From contig NZ_PGVE01000055.1 of the NCBI RefSeq assembly GCF_002860255.1, positions 1 through 33,940 of the forward strand: a stretch of DNA of 33,940 bases, in the 5' to 3' direction. Numbering within the stretch: the stretch's first letter is position 1; the number at the start of each line of letters is the position of its first letter. This stretch comes from Neobacillus cucumis (GTDB taxonomy: Bacteria; Bacillota; Bacilli; Bacillales; Cytobacillaceae). The notes under the pieces were generated by a model that was not told the origin of the DNA, did no database searches, and saw only the letters and a list, made by a program, of their open reading frames with translations. This document shows, piece by piece, positions 9,265 through 17,508 of the stretch. The position numbers were made by a program, and so were the translations under genes.

Positions 9265-10149
9265 TTAAGCCTCCTTCTCATAATAGTGCATAAAGATCTC
9301 CTCAAGATCCGCCTCCTCAATCCACAGATTGACGATTTCAATTTCAGCTATCTTTTTCAACACCGTGTTGATATTCCCCCTAAATAAAAAGCTGATTACA
9401 TTCCCCTTAGCCTCTAAATTATTTACACCCTCGATCGTAAAATAATTAGGGTCTAAGGCCGACTTCGTCTCCACTTTAAACTTTTTATAATTGTTTTCTT
9501 GTAAGGTGCTTATTTTTTCTACCGTAACCATCTTGCCCTCTTTGATAATTGCCACTCGATTGCATAGTCTCTGAACCTCGCTCAAAATATGGGAGGAAAA
9601 AAGAATGGTAGCGCCCTTTTTATTTTCCTCTTCGAGCAGTTCAAAGAATTTCTGCTGCATTAACGGATCCAGCCCGCTTGTAGGTTCATCGAGTATAATC
9701 AGCTTTGGTTCATGAAGAAGGCCTTGAACGATTCCCACCTTCTTTTTATTTCCCAGGGAGAGGTCATCAATCTTTTTATTTAGATCCAGGTCCATCATTT
9801 CTGCTAACTCTTTGATTCTCTTACTGCAGTCCTTTTTATAAAAACTGGCTGAGTATTTTAATAGGTCCTTAACTTTCATATTGTCATAGTAAAAAACTTC
9901 GGAAGGCAGGTAGCCAATCTCCTTTTTGATTTCCGGTGCAAACTGAATGCAGTCCTTTCCAAAAATTGTGGCACTGCCGCTCGTTGGATAAATTAATGAA
10001 AGCAGCGTGCGGATGGTCGTCGATTTTCCCGCTCCATTTGGCCCGATGAAACCGAATATCTCCCCTTGTTCCACATGAAAACTGATATCTGTAATCCCTC
10101 TAGACTTTCCGTAAGTCTTTGTAAGATTTTTAATTTCAATTACATTCAT
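9265..10149 (-). CDS. ABC transporter ATP-binding protein
   Basis: A 294-residue ATPase: Walker A GPNGAGKST at about residue 39, a signature-like DLSLGNKKKVGIVQGL (LSLGN rather than LSGGQ, common in BcrA-type exporters), Walker B LIILDEPTSGLDP and switch His in SSHILSEV. A C-terminal 70-residue extension (SALDPNYFTIEGVNNLE onward to LEEIFMHYYEKE) is typical of ATPases pairing with ABC-2 permeases. It is flanked by a TetR repressor gene upstream and two permease genes downstream on the same strand. It powers export by the two permeases. Confidence 0.92.
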   Translation of the reverse strand: MNVIEIKNLTKTYGKSRGITDISFHVEQGEIFGFIGPNGAGKSTTIRTLLSLIYPTSGSATIFGKDCIQFAPEIKKEIGYLPSEVFYYDNMKVKDLLKYSASFYKKDCSKRIKELAEMMDLDLNKKIDDLSLGNKKKVGIVQGLLHEPKLIILDEPTSGLDPLMQQKFFELLEEENKKGATILFSSHILSEVQRLCNRVAIIKEGKMVTVEKISTLQENNYKKFKVETKSALDPNYFTIEGVNNLEAKGNVISFLFRGNINTVLKKIAEIEIVNLWIEEADLEEIFMHYYEKEA

Positions 10150-10175
10150 GGTTCCTGCCCCCTAAGCCTTCGTTA

Positions 10176-10799
10176 TTATTTATAGAAAACCTTTGTTAAT
10201 ACCTCGAAGTATTGTTCGGCTTCAAGCTGAATTTTTGGGTAATCAACTTCATGCCCCGGAGATAATTTGGCTTTATTCAGCTCTTCTTCGCTCATTTTTT
10301 CAAACGTCCAAGTAATAATCTTTAATATTTTCTGTATGTCGATATCGTCTCGGAATTTGGTAAGATCAATGCCCTCGTAAATTTTCCCGAAGTTAATTTC
10401 ATTTAGTTCTTTAACCTTTTTCTCTATCTCCGCTTTAATGTCGGCGGCATCATCCATGTATGCATGTTCGATAAACTTAAAGATGTCAGGATATTTCGAG
10501 AGGAGATCCATTTTAATTAAAACTGCCTCCCGGATTCGTGCGAAGAACTCGGTCTCTTTTAGGTTGATTTTTTTATAAAAATCATCGCTGATCATCTGGA
10601 TACAGTGGTCAAATAAAAATAAAAATAATTGTTTTTTATTTTTAAAATAATGAAAGAGCAATCCCTTTGATATTTCCGCTTCCTTCACGATTTCATTGGT
10701 CGAAGCCTTATCATATCCTTTCTGGGCAAATTCCTTTATGGCAGCATTTATGATTCGATCCTGTTTTTCCGTATCTAAGTTGAGAAATTTCGAAAACAC
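10176..10799 (-). CDS. TetR/AcrR-family transcriptional repressor, likely autoregulatory
   Basis: A 207-residue protein beginning with GTG after AAGGAGG. The N-terminal 50 residues are a TetR helix-turn-helix: IINAAIKEFAQKGYDKAST then ISKGLLFHYFKNKKQLFLF. The C-terminal ligand domain is divergent, as usual. It is the first gene of an exporter operon. Two identical-architecture palindromes (TTGAC-N7-GTCAA) lie in its promoter, so it probably represses its own transcription and that of the exporter until a substrate binds. Ligand unknown. Confidence 0.9.
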   Translation of the reverse strand: MFSKFLNLDTEKQDRIINAAIKEFAQKGYDKASTNEIVKEAEISKGLLFHYFKNKKQLFLFLFDHCIQMISDDFYKKINLKETEFFARIREAVLIKMDLLSKYPDIFKFIEHAYMDDAADIKAEIEKKVKELNEINFGKIYEGIDLTKFRDDIDIQKILKIITWTFEKMSEEELNKAKLSPGHEVDYPKIQLEAEQYFEVLTKVFYK

Positions 10800-10823
10800 T
10801 GGCGCAGCCCTCCTTTTCGTTTG

Positions 10824-10840
10824 TTGACCACATCAGTCAA
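10824..10840. promoter_or_regulatory. TetR operator O1 (TTGAC-N7-GTCAA)
   Basis: A palindrome TTGAC CACATCA GTCAA just downstream of the predicted -10 on the minus strand, where a bound repressor would cover the start of transcription. It has the same architecture as the second palindrome, 36 bases away centre to centre. Confidence 0.65.
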
Positions 10841-10847
10841 TGAAGTC

Positions 10848-10876
10848 ATTATATTCCCGTTGACTACTCTGGTCAA
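10848..10876 (-). promoter_or_regulatory. Sigma-A promoter of the tetR-ABC operon with embedded operator O2
   Basis: On the minus strand, TTGACC (10876-10871), a 17-base spacer and TATAAT (10853-10848) make a near-consensus housekeeping promoter. The -35 hexamer is also the first half of the palindrome TTGAC-N7-GTCAA at 10860-10876, so repressor binding and RNA polymerase binding should be mutually exclusive. Confidence 0.8.
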
Positions 10877-10954
10877 TAGGTGACAGCCTATATTTTTTAC
10901 AAAAATATGAAATTGATTCAGGGGGAATAGTTTAGCTATGGAGGGTGTGCTACG

Positions 10955-11926
10955 ATGCTTTTAGGGAGGTGTTTTTATATTTGTATTAAAAGTCGAGATC
11001 CATCATTGAAACTTGAAGGTATAATTTCCGCTCAAGGCCGTATTCCTGCTGGGCATGCAATTTTTCCTGTTCTCGCTGCTAAACAGTCAGCGGTTGAGGC
11101 GGGGATTGGCGGGGAAGAGCGTGTTGCTGAAGTCCTCCGTAAGTACTCCTTTTCGTTTGAACAGCATATCTTCCATGATTTGTGTCCCGCTTCTGTTGAT
11201 CATTTTCAAATGGATACGTTTATGTTAAGCCCCTGGTTTGGGGTGGTGTTAGAGGTTAAAAATATCAGTGGAATCCTGGAGTTTAAGGATCATCCCCCTC
11301 AATTGATCCGGACAAGAGAGGATGGGCATAAGGATGGTTTTGAGAGTCCTGTGGTTCAATTGGAGCGAAATTGTGAGTTAATCATGGATTGGCTAAAGTA
11401 TCGCGGGCTGCAGCTCCCGTTATATGGCGCTGTCGTTTTGGCTTATCCGAAACAAATTGTTGCTGTTCCCCCTAAGGAAACCAAGCTTTTATTCCCCAAC
11501 TTGATTCCTTCTTTTCTAAAAAGTATCCCAAGGCAGGATCGAAAGTTAGATTTAGATACCTTTCAATGGCTTTCTAATGAGCTCCTTCACAGTCATCAGA
11601 TATATATTCCTAAACCAATCTGTGAGTCTTATAATATTCCATTTAGTGATTTTAAACCTGGAGTAAGGTGTTTGGTATGTCGGAGGATTGGGATGGTGAA
11701 GACACCCAGGACATGGGTTTGTCCATTTTGCCATGAAACTGACCATAAAGCACATATTCGTACTTTACGGGAGTGGTTTTTGATATTTAAGAGGAGTATC
11801 ACGAATAGGGAGTGCCGGGAGTTTTTGGGGGTGGACGGAATTCACACCGCTACTCGAATTTTAAAAAGTATGGATATGAGGTCTGATGGGTCCTTCCGGG
11901 ATCGGTCGTATTTTATGTTTAAATAG
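10955..11926 (+). CDS. NERD-domain protein with C-terminal zinc-ribbon-like motif
   Basis: A 323-residue protein. Residues about 50-165 match the NERD (nuclease-related) domain: GGEERVAEVL, then DHFQMDTFMLS and GVVLEVKN, giving a D...E-x-K arrangement like restriction-type nucleases. Around residues 230-260 there is a four-cysteine motif (RCLVCRRIG then WVCPFCHETD) resembling a zinc ribbon, and a final helical part. NERD proteins are widespread in Bacillus, mostly of unknown function, and may act on DNA or RNA. Start chosen after GGAGGG at 10940. Monocistronic, divergent from the tetR operon, and followed by its own terminator. Confidence 0.82.
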   Translation: MLLGRCFYICIKSRDPSLKLEGIISAQGRIPAGHAIFPVLAAKQSAVEAGIGGEERVAEVLRKYSFSFEQHIFHDLCPASVDHFQMDTFMLSPWFGVVLEVKNISGILEFKDHPPQLIRTREDGHKDGFESPVVQLERNCELIMDWLKYRGLQLPLYGAVVLAYPKQIVAVPPKETKLLFPNLIPSFLKSIPRQDRKLDLDTFQWLSNELLHSHQIYIPKPICESYNIPFSDFKPGVRCLVCRRIGMVKTPRTWVCPFCHETDHKAHIRTLREWFLIFKRSITNRECREFLGVDGIHTATRILKSMDMRSDGSFRDRSYFMFK

Positions 11927-11951
11927 GTTTGTTTTTTTAATGGGTAAATAT

Positions 11952-11990
11952 AAAGGCATACTCGAGTCTTTTTTGCGGGTATGCTTTTTT
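11952..11990 (+). terminator. Terminator of the NERD gene
   Basis: AAAGGCATAC pairs with GTATGCTTT across a 17-base loop, followed by a run of T. It lies 26 bases after the stop codon. Confidence 0.7.
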
Positions 11991-12292
11991 ATGTGAGAGT
12001 AAATTTCAATTATCCGAGAGTTTGTTGCTTTTATCCGAGAGTAACCAGCTATTATCCGAGAGTATTCACCTTTTATCCAAGAGTAACCAGCTATTATCCG
12101 AGAGTATTTTCTTTGTTCGAGAGTAATTTACATTTATCCGAGAGTATTCACCTTTTATCCAAGACAAACCAGCTATTATCCGAGAGTATTTTCTTTGTTC
12201 GAGAGTAATTTACACTTATCCGAGAGTATTCACCTTTTATCCAAGACTAAACGGCGATTATCCGAGGGTATTCGTTCTTTATCCGAGAGTAA
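11989..12292. repeat. Tandem 21-bp repeats (core TATCCGAGAGTA) with an 82-bp higher-order unit
   Basis: About fourteen copies of a 21-base unit, core TATCCGAGAGTA plus a 9-base variable spacer, begin at about 12011, 12032, 12053, 12074, 12095, 12135, 12156, 12177, 12217, 12239, 12259 and 12280, with shortened GTTCGAGAGTA forms in between. The segment 12053-12134 (82 bases) is repeated almost exactly at 12135-12216 and restarts at 12217. Because 82 is not a multiple of three, the unit changes reading frame between copies, so the open frames across it are by-products and not a repeat protein. The tract fills the NERD-pepT gap; the remaining bases 12293-12404 hold the pepT upstream region. Confidence 0.85.
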
Positions 12293-12404
12293 AAACGTAT
12301 CTCACGTGCTGCCCATGTAGAAATGCCTTCAAAAAGTGTAACCCCCTCCTCAAAGTGATATGATATTCATGATTACATACTCAAAAAAGGGGAGTGCAGC
12401 AAAA

Positions 12405-13637
12405 TTGAAAAATGAGCTTATTGAAAGATTTACTTCCTATGTAAAAGTAGACACACAATCAAATGAAAACAGCGAAACCTGTCCATCCACTGAAGGGCAG
12501 TGGACATTGCTCCGCATGCTAGTGGATGAACTTAAACAAATCGGTATGGAAGAAGTAACAATCGATGAAAATGGCTACGTCATGGCAACCTTGCCGGCCA
12601 ACACCGACAAAACCGTACCCACCATCGGTTTCCTTGCCCACGTCGACACTGCCACTGACTTTACCGGCAAAAACGTCAACCCGCAAATCGTCGAAAACTA
12701 TGACGGTGGTGAAATCATTTTAAACTCAGCCTTAAAAGTAGTCATGTCACCAAAAGACTTTCCCAGCCTGCCAGACTATAAAGGCCACACCTTAATCACA
12801 ACAGACGGCACCACCTTGCTTGGCGCAGACAACAAAGCTGGCGTGACTGAAATCATGACCGCAATGGCCTACCTCATCGGGCACCCGGAAATCAAGCACG
12901 GTAAGGTCCGCGTTGCGTTCACACCAGATGAAGAAATTGGCAGAGGCCCACATAAGTTTGACGTTGCGGCCTTTAACGCGAACTATGCCTACACCGTTGA
13001 TGGCGGTCCATTAGGGGAGCTAGAATTCGAGAGCTTTAATGCTGCCGGCGCCAAAATCACCATTAAAGGCAACAATATTCATCCAGGCTCAGCAAAGGAC
13101 AAAATGATTAACTCCATCAAAATCGGCATGGAGTTACATAGTAAACTGCCAGTACAGGAAGCACCTGAACATACCGAAGGATACGAAGGTTTCTTTCATC
13201 TGCTTGCCTTTAACGGAGATGTGGAGGAAACTCGTCTTCACTATATTATCCGTGACCATGACCGGGAAAAGTTTAATAACCGCAAGGCGGCACTGCAAGC
13301 CATTATCAATGAGCTGCAAGCGAAATATGGCACCGATAGAATCGTCTTAGAAATGAATGACCAATACTACAACATGCGAGAGAAAATTGAACCCGTCATG
13401 GAGATTGTCGACATTGCCCATGAAGCGATGGTGAGCTTAGGTATCCAGCCAATCACCAAACCAATCCGCGGCGGCACCGACGGCTCACAGCTATCCTTTA
13501 TGGGACTGCCAACACCGAATATTTTTACAGGCGGCGAGAATTTCCACGGAAAATTTGAATTTATCTCTGTTGAAAATATGGTAAAAGCAACCCAAACCGT
13601 TATTGAAATCATCAAGCTAACGGAGCAAAAGGCATAA
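12405..13637 (+). CDS. pepT: Peptidase T (tripeptide aminopeptidase)
   Basis: M20 zinc peptidase that releases the N-terminal residue from tripeptides in the cytoplasm. Motifs seen: [10 protein letters not shown] (metal His/Asp), [11 protein letters not shown] (bridging Asp), TPDEEIGRG (catalytic Glu and metal Glu), [17 protein letters not shown] (dimerisation-lid His) and [13 protein letters not shown] (metal His). I chose a TTG start at 12405: it follows AAAGGGGAG by about 10 bases, aligns with the normal family N-terminus ([18 protein letters not shown]) and gives 410 residues, the usual B. subtilis length. An in-frame ATG at 12360 would add 15 residues of unlike sequence. A strong terminator follows. 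Confidence 0.93.
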   Translation: MKNELIERFTSYVKVDTQSNENSETCPSTEGQWTLLRMLVDELKQIGMEEVTIDENGYVMATLPANTDKTVPTIGFLAHVDTATDFTGKNVNPQIVENYDGGEIILNSALKVVMSPKDFPSLPDYKGHTLITTDGTTLLGADNKAGVTEIMTAMAYLIGHPEIKHGKVRVAFTPDEEIGRGPHKFDVAAFNANYAYTVDGGPLGELEFESFNAAGAKITIKGNNIHPGSAKDKMINSIKIGMELHSKLPVQEAPEHTEGYEGFFHLLAFNGDVEETRLHYIIRDHDREKFNNRKAALQAIINELQAKYGTDRIVLEMNDQYYNMREKIEPVMEIVDIAHEAMVSLGIQPITKPIRGGTDGSQLSFMGLPTPNIFTGGENFHGKFEFISVENMVKATQTVIEIIKLTEQKA

Positions 13638-13648
13638 TCAATCAAGAC

Positions 13649-13678
13649 AAAAAGCTAACCCATCAAGGGTTAGCTTTT
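13649..13678. terminator. Terminator between pepT and the convergent phosphotransferase gene
   Basis: AAAAGCTAACCC, a 5-base loop, then GGGTTAGCTTTT. The symmetric A/T flanks suggest bidirectional action for the two converging genes. Confidence 0.85.
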
Positions 13679-13684
13679 AATGCA

Positions 13685-14620
13685 TCAGAGCGCTCCTGCA
13701 CACTGCTTTAAACTTAATATAGTTTCTTCCATCTGCCCTTTCAATTGTTCCTCTGGCCATTTCCCATCCTTCGCTTGAAGGTCCTTCCTAATCAGTCCAA
13801 TCATCCAAATCGAAAAGACAGCCGAAAATAAATAATACTCTCTCATAAAAGAGTCATGATCTATTTCAAAAGTCACATGAAAAAGATAATCCTTTAGTAT
13901 TTGCGTCCGAAGCTCAGGTGTAACCCTTTTAGGAAAAAGAGGATGCGACATATCAATTAGATGGTACAAATCCCAATAAGGCAAATTCAAATGGGTATGC
14001 TCCCAATCCAAAATCTTTAGTTCATTGTTCACTATAGAAAAGTTACCTAAATGTAAATCACCATGGGATAAAACTTGCCTTTTAGAAAAATTATTTTCCT
14101 TTAGAAGAGAGTAGACACGTTCAATAGACTCTCTTTCTATCCCTAGACTAGATACCAGATGGAGAAACCCTTCTTTATAAGAACCAACTTCCGTAATAAT
14201 GTCTTCCATTTGAGGCTTTAACCCCGTTGTCGGTACATTTGGAAACTCACTAACTGGGAGGGAATGCCACCAGGCCACCCATTTAATAACTTCTAGGACA
14301 CTAGTTTCATTAAAGTAATGAATTAGTGCACCTAAATCCTCTAGTATCATCCAATTCAGTTCAGGTTCTTCACTTATTTTATAGGAAATAACCTTCGGAT
14401 AGATTGCAGGAAACCGCGGGAGAATATGCTGGTGAATCCATACCTCCTTCCCTAACTGACCATTATTGGTTAATGGTTTAAAAATATAGCTTCTTGTAGG
14501 AGCAATAAAAAAACGTTCGACCAATCGCCCATTCATACCTTTGTACAGCGTTTCTCTTTTTAGGATTAATGCATCATTAAGGATACCGCTCTCAAGAACA
14601 ATATCAGCAGGCAGCTCCAT
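13685..14620 (-). CDS. APH/choline-kinase-like phosphotransferase family protein
   Basis: A 311-residue protein with the eukaryotic-like kinase fold of the aminoglycoside phosphotransferase family. The catalytic loop is VLSHGDLHLGNF (Asp and Asn in place) and the metal-binding Asp is in LKILDWEHTHLN. An N-terminal lobe includes YIFKPL (probable ATP-binding Lys) and the hinge WMILEDLG. The substrate cannot be told from sequence; relatives phosphorylate aminoglycosides, macrolides, choline, homoserine or sugars. The gene is monocistronic and its ribosome binding site is weak (AGGTGG). Confidence 0.82.
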   Translation of the reverse strand: MELPADIVLESGILNDALILKRETLYKGMNGRLVERFFIAPTRSYIFKPLTNNGQLGKEVWIHQHILPRFPAIYPKVISYKISEEPELNWMILEDLGALIHYFNETSVLEVIKWVAWWHSLPVSEFPNVPTTGLKPQMEDIITEVGSYKEGFLHLVSSLGIERESIERVYSLLKENNFSKRQVLSHGDLHLGNFSIVNNELKILDWEHTHLNLPYWDLYHLIDMSHPLFPKRVTPELRTQILKDYLFHVTFEIDHDSFMREYYLFSAVFSIWMIGLIRKDLQAKDGKWPEEQLKGQMEETILSLKQCAGAL

Positions 14621-14814
14621 CAGCCCACCACCTATCTCTATTAATAGCCTAATATCTTTCCTAATGAAAACAGCCTAGTCAAAAAGACTTTATCTAATAT
14701 GTATGACTGATCTATGAGTTTATATCTGATTTCTCCATTTAAGGGGATTACATATTTATCGCTGCACGGGACAGAATAACTATGGTTCATTTTTAAAAAG
14801 GAGGGTACTTCTAG

Positions 14815-14940
14815 ATGGAAGACAATACTACACATGAATTTGTTGAAAAACTCCATGAAAGACAACAAAAGGACAAGGACAATAAGGAACGCCAAAGCAA
14901 AGGTCATCAAAGTCAAAAACTACCAAACAAACAGCATTAA
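14815..14940 (+). CDS. DUF4023-type small protein
   Basis: A 41-residue, highly charged protein starting MEDNTTHEFVEKLHERQQKD and ending KLPNKQH. It has a strong AAGGAGG 8 bases before the ATG and a terminator right after the stop. The sequence resembles the DUF4023 mini-proteins of Bacillus (from memory: start THEFVEKLHE, basic tail). Function unknown. A longer frame on the opposite strand covers the same bases but has no ribosome binding site. Confidence 0.75.
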   Translation: MEDNTTHEFVEKLHERQQKDKDNKERQSKGHQSQKLPNKQH

Positions 14941-14947
14941 TCAACAA

Positions 14948-14974
14948 AGCCCCGCCTGCTAAAAAGGCGGGGCT
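14948..14974. terminator. Bidirectional terminator between the DUF4023 gene and parR
   Basis: AGCCCCGCC, a 9-base loop, GGCGGGGCT. It lies between convergent genes: 7 bases after the small gene's stop and 5 bases past the parR-like stop. Confidence 0.85.
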
Positions 14975-14979
14975 CAAGT

Positions 14980-15576
14980 TTATTTGTTCATATTTGCCAA
15001 AAATCCTCCAAGCAGATCATCGGGATCAAGTTCTTCATCCTTCGCTTCCACTTCAGGCAGTTCTGGCTTCTTGGCAGTATCCCAGTCAAATGATTCTAGG
15101 TCATCTTCCATATCCGTGTCATCCAAACTGGCCGCAAGCTCCTCAAAAGTATCCGATTCAGCAGGGAGCTCCCCCTTGTTCGCTGAAACAGAAGGCTCCT
15201 CCTGAAGGTATAAGGCTTCATCAATATCCAAGGAATTACTATTTAAAGATGCAAGTAAGGAAGTGGCCCTGATCGGGTCCGAAATCAACTGATAAATAAT
15301 GCTGCCGAGCATTGCCTCAGAGTGCTCATGCTTTAACCAATCACGTTGAGCCTTTGTTAACTTCTTAGGAAGGGGAATCGTCACGGTTTCTTTTTCACGT
15401 GAAAATGAATGACTTACCCCTTGAATCACAAACTCAGCTATAGAGCTGGAGAAGTTTCTCCGCTCTGTTTCCTTTAACCTTTGTAAATGCTTCACTATAT
15501 GGTCAGGCGTATCCGAAGGGATACGAAAGGATAGTGCTTGGCCTCTCTTAATTTCAGCTGAAGAAATTTTCTTCAT
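14980..15576 (-). CDS. ParR-like centromere-binding adaptor of a type II (actin) segregation system
   Basis: A 198-residue protein. The N-terminal part looks like a ribbon-helix-helix DNA-binding unit: strand QALSFRIP, helix PDHIVKHLQRLKE, helix NFSSSIAEFVIQGV. A second similar strand-helix-helix follows (TVTIPLPKKL, AQRDWLKHEHS, MLGSIIYQLISDP). Residues about 110-185 are a strongly acidic, Pro/Ser-rich linker, ending in a short amphipathic tail DPDDLLGGFLANMNK. ParR proteins bind parC iterons through ribbon-helix-helix domains and cap ParM filaments with a C-terminal peptide, and the layout matches. It starts 8 bases after the parM stop, in one operon. Assignment rests on context and architecture; direct sequence similarity to known ParR is not obvious by eye. 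Confidence 0.72.
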   Translation of the reverse strand: MKKISSAEIKRGQALSFRIPSDTPDHIVKHLQRLKETERRNFSSSIAEFVIQGVSHSFSREKETVTIPLPKKLTKAQRDWLKHEHSEAMLGSIIYQLISDPIRATSLLASLNSNSLDIDEALYLQEEPSVSANKGELPAESDTFEELAASLDDTDMEDDLESFDWDTAKKPELPEVEAKDEELDPDDLLGGFLANMNK

Positions 15577-15584
15577 ACGATCAC

Positions 15585-16742
15585 CTAGTTAGTTTTGACT
15601 GGTTCTTTAGGCTTCTCCGATTTTCTGACAAAATCCATGATGAGCTTATAGTAAGCATTGGCCATCATCCAAATGCTTTCCTTGTCATCTTCAAAGAATT
15701 CAATATTATAACCGTCTAAATTGTTATTTAAAGTCTTGATATAATCTTTTAAGACATGGGATCCTCCGCCTACAAAATAGCAGATTTCTGTCTGGGAATT
15801 TTTCTGCCAAACATTTCGTAATAATCGATATTGCTTTTTGGCTAAATCAAGCAGTATACGGTCCGTAATGTCATGCACGCTTGTCCGGCTTCCTTTGACC
15901 ATAATATGATTTCGATCATTTTTTCTTGTAATGATTTCAACTACATCACGGCGGCTGTCGAGTTCAACTCCATGTTTTTTGCGAATTTCCTCGCGGATGG
16001 CCTCTAATGATTCTGATACCCCAAGGTTGAATCCTTGTGCCTTATCATCATCCACATTTCGGTTTTTAATCACGGCAATATCTGTTGATAACCCGCCAAT
16101 ATCCTGGATAAGGATACGCTTATCGATTAGATCCTTATTGATTATTTTTAAATTGTTGTCCATTACTAGATTAATATAGGCAGCAAAGCCTTCCGGATAA
16201 ACCTTTACCTCGTTAAATTTAAGATTAACCTTTAATCCTTGGTATTTTGGTGTCACTAGAAATTCAACCTGGTGAACATTTCCAATTAATCTTGAACGAT
16301 AGCCTGCATCCTTGCCTTCTTTTACTTCACGAAGCGGGAGTCCTGTTCCTAATGTATAAGTTGCATCGATCACATTCTTAGCTTTTGGAAAACTATCTAG
16401 TTTTACTGCATCCAATGCTAATGTGGCAAAAAGCATGATTAGTGTTTGGTCTTCCTCTGACTTGCTGCTGCCCGGGTCTAGTTCAGTAGCGTTATCTGTT
16501 TTGGTAGCTAAATTACCAACACGATAAATGGCATTGTTGTCTTTTAGGGCAGGGGAGTGGACTTTGATATGAATACCATCTAGGGGATTTTTACTATCAA
16601 GCTCTTCAATCCCTATGACAGGTCGATCTTCTGTATCACGGGCGATAATGTTAGGAATATTTAATTCATACTCTAGTTCTCCGAAAATAGCTTTAATAGA
16701 GTCATTTCCTACATCAATTGCTGCAACTCTGGACTTATTCAT
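15585..16742 (-). CDS. parM: ParM/StbA-family actin-like ATPase
   Basis: Start placed at 16742 (MNKSRVAAID), 8 bases after AAAAGGAA, rather than the ATG 9 bases upstream whose site would be too close; 385 residues. Actin-fold ATP motifs are visible: phosphate-1 AAIDVGNDSIKA (Asp10, Lys17), phosphate-2 QDIGGLSTDIAV, and adenosine motif YFVGGGSHVL. The length and the fold order match the ParM/Alp group rather than MreB. Such proteins form dynamic filaments that push apart ParR-bound centromeres of plasmids. It is transcribed with the ParR-like gene; two parC-like iteron arrays lie upstream. In an apparently chromosomal setting it may be an integrated plasmid remnant or a domesticated partition system. 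Confidence 0.87.
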   Translation of the reverse strand: MNKSRVAAIDVGNDSIKAIFGELEYELNIPNIIARDTEDRPVIGIEELDSKNPLDGIHIKVHSPALKDNNAIYRVGNLATKTDNATELDPGSSKSEEDQTLIMLFATLALDAVKLDSFPKAKNVIDATYTLGTGLPLREVKEGKDAGYRSRLIGNVHQVEFLVTPKYQGLKVNLKFNEVKVYPEGFAAYINLVMDNNLKIINKDLIDKRILIQDIGGLSTDIAVIKNRNVDDDKAQGFNLGVSESLEAIREEIRKKHGVELDSRRDVVEIITRKNDRNHIMVKGSRTSVHDITDRILLDLAKKQYRLLRNVWQKNSQTEICYFVGGGSHVLKDYIKTLNNNLDGYNIEFFEDDKESIWMMANAYYKLIMDFVRKSEKPKEPVKTN

Positions 16743-16862
16743 ATTAATCATTCCTTTTCATTAATAGTCTTTATTATGTACTGATTCTCTCTACTAATAG
16801 GCTATAGGAGATTGGTAGATTCTTCAATGGGATTTTGCGAAATGAAATAAAAGTGTAAAACC

Positions 16863-17068
16863 GTAAACAATATGTAAACTTAGCAGTATTGTAATCGGTT
16901 ATGTAAACATTTAAGACAAATACGTAAACATCGCTTTATTTTAAGGCGTGTACATGATTGTATACATGTATACGAACTTGTAAACAAATAGTAAACAAAA
17001 TGTATACACGTATACAAAAACGTAAACACCATGTACATACTCTGTTTACAAGTAAACATATTGCAAAC
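16863..17068. repeat. parC-like iteron array A (GTAAAC/GTATAC hexamers), upstream of parM
   Basis: Hexamers GTAAAC, GTATAC and close variants begin at 16863, 16874, 16903, 16924, 16950, 16960, 16968, 16980, 16991, 17002, 17010, 17022, 17033, 17044 (inverted GTTTAC), 17052 and 17063. Most steps are 11 or 12 bases, or 8 plus 12, keeping elements on a helical face. The array is about 120 bases upstream of parM, where a parC centromere and parM promoter region are expected in type II systems. The bases from 17069 to 17235 contain an A/T-rich block and a weak terminator. Confidence 0.75.
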
Positions 17069-17102
17069 ACTAATATTTAAATATATTTTTTTCTTTTTAA
17101 AA

Positions 17103-17130
17103 AATTAGATACCACTAAAGGGTGCTTAAT
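17103..17130 (-). terminator. Imperfect terminator-like hairpin after array A
   Basis: TTAGATACCAC and GGGTGCTTAA form an imperfect stem; read on the minus strand it is followed by a T/A-rich tract. It has the same position relative to array A as the better hairpin at 17706-17731 has to array B, so it looks like a decayed duplicate. It could end transcripts of the 90-codon frame upstream. Confidence 0.45.
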
Positions 17131-17235
17131 AAACTTTTAAACTATTGAATTTTCCTCCAGAACTTTCCAGCTACACTATGCAGCTAGAAATAATAGTGAA
17201 TATTTTGTGGATTTAGCAATAATTCAGGAAATCAG

Positions 17236-17508
17236 CTAAGTTAAATGCTTGTGATGTAGGGACAAACGTATCTCCTTGCTAAGTCCTGGCCTGGATCTGC
17301 TCCATAAAGCCATAAAGCCATCCATTAAATGTTCTAAATACGTGAAAAGTAGGAATTCCTCAATGGCGGTAATGTCGATTGTCAGGGGTGTAGCTTCTTT
17401 TCTTTCCTTTTGAACATCAGCCACCATGTGGAGTCCTACCAATACAAGAGATTTTTCTGGAAACTGTGTACCCTCACCTAGGAGTAATGTAAACTGTTTT
17501 GTAAACAC
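17236..17508 (-). CDS. Hypothetical small ORF between the two iteron arrays
   Basis: An open frame of 90 codons that I do not recognise. The first about 12 codons (GTG start, MFTKQFTLLL) are made of array B iterons, so the true start is doubtful; an internal ATG at GLHMVADV would leave 63 residues. The middle, VQKERKEATPLTIDITAIEE followed by FLLFTYLEHLMDGFMALW, has a plausible amphipathic/helical protein composition, and the end is basic. No ribosome binding site stands out. It could be a real small gene carried in the partition cassette or a fragment of a larger gene. Confidence 0.35.
   Translation of the reverse strand: MFTKQFTLLLGEGTQFPEKSLVLVGLHMVADVQKERKEATPLTIDITAIEEFLLFTYLEHLMDGFMALWSRSRPGLSKEIRLSLHHKHLT

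Noticed and set aside
11981..12208. Open frame of 75 codons with repeated YPRV and LSES motifs
   Set aside because: It is a read-through of the 21-bp DNA repeats; the same repeat is translated in different frames along the tract, and there is no ribosome binding site.
14641..14916. 91-codon frame on the minus strand
   Set aside because: It overlaps the DUF4023-like mini-gene on the plus strand, which has a strong ribosome binding site and its own terminator; the minus frame has neither.
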